From Solibacillus silvestris_B (lineage in GTDB: Bacteria > Bacillota > Bacilli > Bacillales_A > Planococcaceae), in the NCBI RefSeq assembly GCF_051967575.1, contig NZ_JBQCJW010000028.1, positions 1 through 46,304 of the forward strand: a stretch of DNA of 46,304 nucleotides, written 5' to 3'. Below are positions 41,380 through 46,304 of the stretch, piece by piece (the stretch's first letter is position 1; each line of letters begins with the position of its first letter). A program made the translations under genes and the position numbers. The notes below the pieces were generated by a model. The model had not been told where the DNA came from and ran no database searches. It saw only the letters and a list, made by a program, of their open reading frames with translations.

Positions 41380-42162
41380 TTGAACTATGAAACAATCAAA
41401 TTGGAAATTGCAGAACGAAAAGCGACACTAACATTAAATCGTCCGAATGCGATGAATGCCATGGACTTTACGATGATGCGGGAATTGGCGGATTGCTTTG
41501 AAGCGCTACATAACGAAGAGGATGTCCAAATTCTCATTATAAAAGGAGAGGGCAAAGTATTTTCTGCTGGCGGAGATGTGAAGATGATGGTCTCCTCAGA
41601 TGAGTTTTCGGATTTTGGAGCAATTATGGGCGATATATCGCGATTGGTGAAAGCTTACTACACACTACCGATGATCACGATCGCACAAATTCATGGAGCT
41701 TCAGCCGGTTTAGGGTTCAGCTTAGCTTTAGGCAGTGACATCATTGTCGCAGAACAATCGAGTAAATTGGCGATGAATTTTATCGGAATCGGCTTAATAC
41801 CAGACGGAGCAGGACACTTCTTTATGAAAGAGCGCCTCGGCACGGCTAAAGCAAAGCAAATGATTTGGGAAGGAAAAGTTTTGAACGGCGAAGAAGCATT
41901 GGCATTAGGCTTGATCGATTATAATGTTCCAGATGGCGCTGCATTAGTAACAGTTGATCAGCTTGTTGGAAAGCTGCTTGCATCTCCAATTTCGGCGATG
42001 ATAGAAACAAAGCAAATTTTGCATTCGGCCAATTTGCAGCAGCTTGAGCAGATTTTGCAAGGCGAGTCTAAAGGTCAAGTGAAGATGCGGCAAACAAAGG
42101 ATCATTTAGAAGGCATACAAGCATTTGTCGAAAAACGCATGCCGCAATTTGAAGGGAAATAA
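41380..42162 (+). CDS. Enoyl-CoA hydratase/isomerase (crotonase family)
   Basis: The 260 residues follow the crotonase plan: LTLNRPNAMNAMD, IIKGEGKVFSAGGDVKMM (first oxyanion-hole segment), HGASAGLGFSLALGSDIIVA (second segment) and FIGIGLIPDGAGHFFMKERL. At the second catalytic position the motif is IPDGAG with Asp, closer to PaaG/EchA-type isomerases than to classical hydratases with two Glu. It begins with TTG 41380 after AAGGGGTG. It would act on unsaturated acyl-CoA in beta-oxidation or aromatic-acid breakdown. The FadR-like box directly upstream supports the lipid role. A terminator follows. Confidence 0.92.
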   Translation: MNYETIKLEIAERKATLTLNRPNAMNAMDFTMMRELADCFEALHNEEDVQILIIKGEGKVFSAGGDVKMMVSSDEFSDFGAIMGDISRLVKAYYTLPMITIAQIHGASAGLGFSLALGSDIIVAEQSSKLAMNFIGIGLIPDGAGHFFMKERLGTAKAKQMIWEGKVLNGEEALALGLIDYNVPDGAALVTVDQLVGKLLASPISAMIETKQILHSANLQQLEQILQGESKGQVKMRQTKDHLEGIQAFVEKRMPQFEGK

Positions 42163-42173
42163 CTGCATAGGAG

Positions 42174-42215
42174 AAGGAGGCGTGCTTGTGAATGACCATT
42201 CGCGCCTCCTTTTTA
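42174..42215 (+). terminator. Terminator after the enoyl-CoA hydratase
   Basis: AAGGAGGCG (42174-42182) pairs with CGCCTCCTT (42203-42211), then TTT. Confidence 0.85.
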
Positions 42216-42293
42216 TTGTTCTTTAAAATAATTGCTGTACAACAATCCAGAATGCTTATATGATAGTGAAAGACTAAAAATGGAGGTAGCTTC

Positions 42294-43463
42294 GTGGAAC
42301 AAAATAGGCTATCAAAAAAAGGGCGACAACTATTGCATAACATATATTGTCCAAATACATCCGAAACGATTGCAATGTGTGAAGCAGAGTTGAAACAGCT
42401 CTCTCAACAGCAAATCAATTATTTGGAAGTGCCTTTTGAGCAGTTTGAGAAAGTGCATGCCCATTTCGGTAATAGCGAGTTTATAAAACAAGGTGCTTTC
42501 ACATATGAACAAGTACGCCATATTACAGAGGCGGGGAATATCCGTCATTTAATAATGGATGAGACGGGCCGCATAGATTTTATGGAAGAGGCAATCGGCA
42601 TGAGTACTGCGATTTCTTTTGCCCAAAGCAAGTGGAATGGCGCAGAACGTGGAGAAGCGATTGAAAATGCTGTATTCACAGGTCTTTCTGTAGTAGGTGA
42701 ATCCTTTGCAGAGGAGATAATCGAGGAACAAATACACCGTGTAAATGTTGTCGACCATATTCAGCTGGATGTAGGCGTCATTAGTGCGGTCAAGAAAAAT
42801 GGTGCGAAAGCTGTTGTGAAGAAAATGGCAAGCTCTGCTACAAAAAAGGCGATGTACAGTTCGGCTGCTGCAAAAAAAGCGGTTATCCTATTAAACGCCA
42901 ATGTTGTCACAGGAGCCATCGTTACAGGAGTCATGTCGAGTGTTGATATTGTTCGAACGATTAAAGGGCAAATGTCTCCGGGGCAGCTGTTTAAAAATAT
43001 ATCAAAGACGGCAGCAAGTGTAGCGGGCAGTCTTATCGGTTTAATTGTCGGCGGGGGGATAGGCTTTACAATTCCGAATGTAAGCACAACAGTCATCAGC
43101 TTGATCGGCGGGATAATCGGGTTGATTTTAGGGAGTGTATTGACGACGAAAATAGTAAAAAAGGTGCTAGATTTATTTATTAAAGATGACTCCTTGAAAA
43201 TGCTGGAGATTTTTAACGGCGAGCTTGCGATTTTAGTGGAACAGTATTTATTAAATGAAAAGGAACTCCAGCAAGTTTTGCACGATTTTAACGAAATGCA
43301 TAATATGCAGGAGGAGCTGCGCAATATGTATGCAGCAGAGGACCGTGTCGCATATGCAAAAGCAATGATTGAAAAGGAGTTAAGTCGCATTGTCCGTCTG
43401 CGTATGTATTTGCAAGTGCCGACCAACGTGGAACTTTATAAAACAATAGAGCGTTTAACATAA
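42294..43463 (+). CDS. Unknown protein with glycine-zipper membrane hairpin, 389 residues
   Basis: It starts with GTG 42294 after TGGAGG. The first 150 residues are soluble and acidic (MEQNRLSKKGRQLLHNIY, EEAIGMSTAISFAQSKWNGA). A Lys/Ala-rich stretch follows (AVKKNGAKAVVKKMASSATK). Near residues 240-285 lie two glycine-rich hydrophobic helices (AGSLIGLIVGGGIGF and LIGGIIGLILGSVLTTKIV), a hairpin typical of glycine-zipper membrane segments. The last 100 residues are helical. There is no signal peptide. The layout recalls membrane-inserting proteins, but no known motif is seen and no immunity or secretion gene is adjacent. I cannot name it. Confidence 0.8.
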   Translation: MEQNRLSKKGRQLLHNIYCPNTSETIAMCEAELKQLSQQQINYLEVPFEQFEKVHAHFGNSEFIKQGAFTYEQVRHITEAGNIRHLIMDETGRIDFMEEAIGMSTAISFAQSKWNGAERGEAIENAVFTGLSVVGESFAEEIIEEQIHRVNVVDHIQLDVGVISAVKKNGAKAVVKKMASSATKKAMYSSAAAKKAVILLNANVVTGAIVTGVMSSVDIVRTIKGQMSPGQLFKNISKTAASVAGSLIGLIVGGGIGFTIPNVSTTVISLIGGIIGLILGSVLTTKIVKKVLDLFIKDDSLKMLEIFNGELAILVEQYLLNEKELQQVLHDFNEMHNMQEELRNMYAAEDRVAYAKAMIEKELSRIVRLRMYLQVPTNVELYKTIERLT

Positions 43464-43466
43464 ATA

Positions 43467-43494
43467 AAAGGTGCCCTGAATTTCAGGACACCTT
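43467..43494. terminator. Bidirectional terminator
   Basis: AAGGTGCCCTGAA (43468-43480) pairs with TTCAGGACACCTT (43482-43494) with one mismatch. The minus side runs into TTTTATTTATG and serves yhzD. Confidence 0.8.
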
Positions 43495-43514
43495 CAAATT
43501 TATGTACGGTTAAT

Positions 43515-43700
43515 TTACACGTGGAATAAAATTAGTTTGCCAGATGCGTTTACTAATCGATGCGTTTTTTCAGCAATGCCTTTTTCTTCGATTTGCTTTT
43601 GGCCTTCGATTTTTGCAGCGTCATCGTTTGCAAAAGACCATACTTCATCGAATAAAGTTTCCCCCGTTTTTTCAAATGCAGTAAAACGATAATTCTCCAT
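43515..43700 (-). CDS. yhzD: YhzD-like small protein
   Basis: The 61 residues start MENYRFTAFEKTGETLFDE and continue with NDDAAKIEGQKQIEEKG and AEKTHRLVNASGKLILFH. This matches the YhzD family pattern (about 60 residues, role unknown). The ATG follows AAAGGGTGG. It neighbours yhaM as in B. subtilis, which supports the assignment. Confidence 0.82.
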   Translation of the reverse strand: MENYRFTAFEKTGETLFDEVWSFANDDAAKIEGQKQIEEKGIAEKTHRLVNASGKLILFHV

Positions 43701-43896
43701 TTAAACCACCCTTTATAAGCAAGATAATTTAATTATACAAGAAATTTTCCGATAATTCACGAAGCAAACTCCATTATTGCAGAAATATTTGAAATTTATG
43801 GCATGTTCATGAACAGGTATTTAGTCTTTTGATCGATAAGTAATGCATATACATGTTACAATAAATTGTAATAGAGTTATAAAGGGGCGATTGCTT

Positions 43897-44832
43897 GTGA
43901 ATGGAATTACAAAACTCCAACCTGGTGACCAAGTAGATCAATATTTGTTGATTAAAGAAGCTAAAAAAGGAGTAACGACTGTCGGTAAGCCATTTATGTC
44001 ACTCATCCTGCAAGATCGAAGTGGCGATATTGAGGCAAAGCTTTGGGATACAAATGAAGAACATGAAAACTTGTATCGTGCGCAAGTGATTGTGAAGGTT
44101 GGTGGAGAGATTCACGATTATCGTGGAAAAAACCAGCTGCGCGTCAAACAAATCCGACCAGCACGTGAAGAAGAAGGTGTTCAAATAAGCGATTTATTGC
44201 CGACATCTGCTGTGCCGAAAGAACAATTATTTGAAGAATTAAATCAATATTTCTTCCAAATACAAAATCCGAATATTTCACGTATTACACGCTTCCTCGT
44301 GAAGAAATATCAAGAACGTTTAATCATTTTCCCTGCTGCGACAAAAAATCATCATGACTATGCTTCAGGCTTAATCGATCATGTCGTGTCAATGTTGAAA
44401 TTAAGCGATGCCATTTGTGATCTGTATCCTACATTAAACCGCGATTTATTGTATGCTGGCGTCATTTTGCATGATATTGGGAAAGTGATCGAGTTAAGCG
44501 GTCCTGTCGGTACAATGTATACTGTGGAAGGCAATTTGCTCGGACATATTTCCATTATGGTCAACGAAATTGGCCAAGCTGCCAATGAATTGAAAATTGA
44601 TGGAGAAGAAGTGATGCTGCTGCAGCATTTAGTGTTGTCGCATCATGGAAAAGAGGAATGGGGAAGCCCGAAAAAGCCTATGATTCAAGAAGCGGAAATT
44701 TTGCATTATATCGACAATATTGATGCAAAGATGAATATGCTTACACGCGCCCTCGATAAAACAAAGCCCGGCGAATTTACAGAGCGTCTATTCCCATTGG
44801 ATAACCGCTCATTTTATAAGCCGACAATTTAA
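43897..44832 (+). CDS. yhaM: 3'-5' exoribonuclease YhaM
   Basis: YhaM degrades RNA from the 3' end and also acts on single-stranded DNA with Mn2+. The 311 residues have an N-terminal OB-fold (about residues 12-90, FMSLILQDRSGDIEAKLWD) and a C-terminal HD domain with NHHDYASGLIDHVVSM, GVILHDIGKV, LLQHLVLSHHG and LHYIDNIDAKMNM. The length is close to the 314 of B. subtilis. GTG 43897 follows AAGGGGC at 9 bp; the longer upstream frame has no site. It is monocistronic, converging with serC. Confidence 0.96.
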   Translation: MNGITKLQPGDQVDQYLLIKEAKKGVTTVGKPFMSLILQDRSGDIEAKLWDTNEEHENLYRAQVIVKVGGEIHDYRGKNQLRVKQIRPAREEEGVQISDLLPTSAVPKEQLFEELNQYFFQIQNPNISRITRFLVKKYQERLIIFPAATKNHHDYASGLIDHVVSMLKLSDAICDLYPTLNRDLLYAGVILHDIGKVIELSGPVGTMYTVEGNLLGHISIMVNEIGQAANELKIDGEEVMLLQHLVLSHHGKEEWGSPKKPMIQEAEILHYIDNIDAKMNMLTRALDKTKPGEFTERLFPLDNRSFYKPTI

Positions 44833-44871
44833 AAATAAGCATGAGTCATCTAGGCGGCTCATGCTTATTTT
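44833..44871. terminator. Bidirectional terminator between yhaM and serC
   Basis: AAATAAGCATGAG (44833-44845) pairs perfectly with CTCATGCTTATTT (44858-44870). Confidence 0.9.
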
Positions 44872-44876
44872 CATTG

Positions 44877-45974
44877 CTATTGATTATGCTGCTGGAATTT
44901 CACCATGAAGTCAGCAAGCGCCTTGCATGTTTCCATCGGTACGGCATTGTATGTGGAAGCACGGCAACCTCCTACAGAGCGGTGACCGTTCAGACCAACG
45001 AAACCTGCTTCTTTTGCTTCTGCCAAAAACTTCTTCTCAAGCTCTTCATTGGCAACCCGGAATGTAATATTCATCAATGAGCGTGAATCTTCCGTTGCGT
45101 GTCCATAGTAAAAGCCGTCTGAATGATCGATGGCATCGTAAATATATTTCGCCTTTTCCTCATTGCGTTTTTCTATTGCTTCCAATCCGCCTTGCGCTTC
45201 TACCCATCTTAAAACTTCCCCTAGCATATAAATTCCAAAAGTAGGAGGTGTGTTGTATAAAGAATTGTTTTTTGAATGTGTAGCATATTTCAACATTGTT
45301 GGGACATTGCTGTTTGCCTTTTCCATGAAGTCTTTGCGAATGATAACGACTGTCACACCTGAAGGACCTAAATTTTTCTGCGCTCCCGCATAGATCATCG
45401 CAAAATTCGAAACGTCTATTTTCTTCGATAAAATATCTGATGACATATCGGCAATTAATGGAATCTCTCCTGTTTCAGGAAATACTTTCCACTGTGTACC
45501 GAAAATTGTATTGTTTGATGTTAAATGCATATAAGCAGCTTCCACATCAATTTGAATTTCCGGAAGTGCAGGGATATTCTTATAGTTGTTTTCCTTTGTG
45601 CTGGCAGCTTCAACAGGTGCACCAAATAATAATGCTTCTTCAAATGCTTTTTCCGACCAAGCCCCTGTTTGAATATAGCTCGCTTTTTGCCCTTCTTTTA
45701 AGAAATTCATCGGAATCATGGAAAATTGCAAGCTTGCTCCGCCTTGCAAAAAGAGCACTTCGTAGTTTTCAGGAATATTATACAGCTTGCGTAAACGTGC
45801 GATAGCTTCGTTATGAACCTCTTCAAATGTAGCACTACGATGACTTAATTCCATCACCGACATGCCTGTCCCTTTAAAATCTACCAATTCTGCCTGTGCT
45901 TTTTCCAAAACCTCAAGCGGTAATGCTGATGGACCAGCATTAAAGTTAAATGCGCGTTTTGTAGTTACTTTCAA
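44877..45974 (-). CDS. serC: Phosphoserine aminotransferase
   Basis: SerC converts 3-phosphohydroxypyruvate and glutamate to phosphoserine, the step after SerA. The 365 residues of this PLP class V enzyme show FNFNAGPSALP at the start, MELSHRS, LFLQGGASLQFSM, the PLP Lys in YAGAQKNLGPSGV and GLNGHRSVGGCRAST near the end. TTG 45974 was chosen because AAGGAG lies 8 bp upstream. A TTG seven codons earlier extends the frame but overlaps no ribosome site. There is no T-box here, unlike serA. It is a single gene. Confidence 0.96.
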   Translation of the reverse strand: MKVTTKRAFNFNAGPSALPLEVLEKAQAELVDFKGTGMSVMELSHRSATFEEVHNEAIARLRKLYNIPENYEVLFLQGGASLQFSMIPMNFLKEGQKASYIQTGAWSEKAFEEALLFGAPVEAASTKENNYKNIPALPEIQIDVEAAYMHLTSNNTIFGTQWKVFPETGEIPLIADMSSDILSKKIDVSNFAMIYAGAQKNLGPSGVTVVIIRKDFMEKANSNVPTMLKYATHSKNNSLYNTPPTFGIYMLGEVLRWVEAQGGLEAIEKRNEEKAKYIYDAIDHSDGFYYGHATEDSRSLMNITFRVANEELEKKFLAEAKEAGFVGLNGHRSVGGCRASTYNAVPMETCKALADFMVKFQQHNQ

Positions 45975-46304
45975 CGGAAACACTCCTTGTGTCAATTAAA
46001 ATAATTTATAGATTGATAATATACTCTTTTTCTGTAAAAATGTGAAAATTCGCGGAATTATTTTTTGGGAAAACATAAAAGAGAAGAATTAGCGACAAAT
46101 TTACGGATTTTTGTATTAAATGATATTTGAATGTTCGTGTTTTAATATATTTGAGTGGAGTATATTATCGGGAAATTATAGAAAATGGATAGAGGAATAT
46201 TCTTAATTATGCGAATACAGTTCGACTATCCCCCTCTGTTAGGATAGATGTCGTACCGAGCTAACGTGATATGATTAAGTAAAATACACGGAGGTCGAGA
46301 CGAA
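45975..46304. other. Leader region of the next gene and serC upstream region
   Basis: No gene is supported within these 330 bp. CTATCC (46227-46232) and GGATAG (46243-46248) form a short stem. The last bases read ACGGAGGTCGAGACGAA, a strong ribosome site for a plus-strand gene that must begin just beyond the window. The AT-rich part 46000-46190 should hold the divergent promoters, but none is clear. Confidence 0.5.

Noticed and set aside
42761..43426. 221-codon minus-strand open frame
   Set aside because: It is the shadow of the glycine-zipper gene; Ser/Ile/Phe-rich composition typical of antisense reading, no ribosome site.

Overview
The window is low-GC Bacillota DNA of a Bacillales genome. 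Gene content (spo0M, queG, trmL, yhcX and a yhcYZ-like two-component pair, yheA/yheB/yheE, hemZ, yhaM, yhzD, serA, serC) and strong AGGAGG-type ribosome sites fit a Lysinibacillus/Solibacillus-like member of the Caryophanaceae (Planococcaceae). That placement is inference; no taxonomic marker was compared. Nearly everything looks chromosomal housekeeping or accessory metabolism. I see no transposase, phage module, CRISPR array or integrase.

Layout. 1-450: the 3' end of a tRNA operon (Gln, Gly, Cys, Leu) with its terminator. 565-5570: an SgrR-type regulator divergent from an MFS exporter, then nagB and an S66 LD-carboxypeptidase. 5.8-11.1 kb: a two-gene minus-strand unit (DIP1984-like and B3/4-domain proteins), queG-trmL, spo0M, a two-domain VOC dioxygenase, and two very small genes. 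11.1-16.9 kb: an acyl-CoA ligase, an aldo/keto reductase plus membrane protein, a repeat-filled 650 bp gap, an RluA-type pseudouridine synthase and a bdbC/thioredoxin disulfide pair. 17.0-23.8 kb: yhcX, an ECF sigma/anti-sigma pair, a GAF histidine kinase with LuxR-type regulator, and a CNNM-type Mg2+ exporter. 24.1-28.4 kb: a candidate small RNA, yheE | yheB-yheA, an unknown gene, hemZ. 28.5-35.5 kb: two tandem TPR-GGDEF diguanylate cyclases, an MBL-fold lipoprotein overlapping a DUF3006 gene, a HAD hydrolase, a NUDIX hydrolase and small membrane proteins. 35.8-46.3 kb: a secreted SH3/NodB polysaccharide deacetylase, serA under a T-box, a KstD-like flavoprotein, an enoyl-CoA hydratase behind a FadR-like operator, a glycine-zipper protein of unknown function, yhzD, yhaM and serC.

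Themes. Serine synthesis (serA, serC), lipid and CoA metabolism (acyl-CoA ligase, enoyl-CoA hydratase, possible KstD-like enzyme, with cre- and FadR-like sites), RNA modification and decay (queG, trmL, RluA, yhaM), envelope work (LD-carboxypeptidase, deacetylase, bdbC) and signalling (ECF sigma, two-component pair, c-di-GMP). The points I would look at first are the tandem soluble TPR-GGDEF proteins, the promoter-RNA-terminator unit at 24110-24296, the palindrome cluster at 14.68-15.07 kb, the 31-residue hydrophobic peptide at 10.7 kb and the unassigned 389-residue protein at 42.3 kb. All assignments come from reading motifs; no database search was run.
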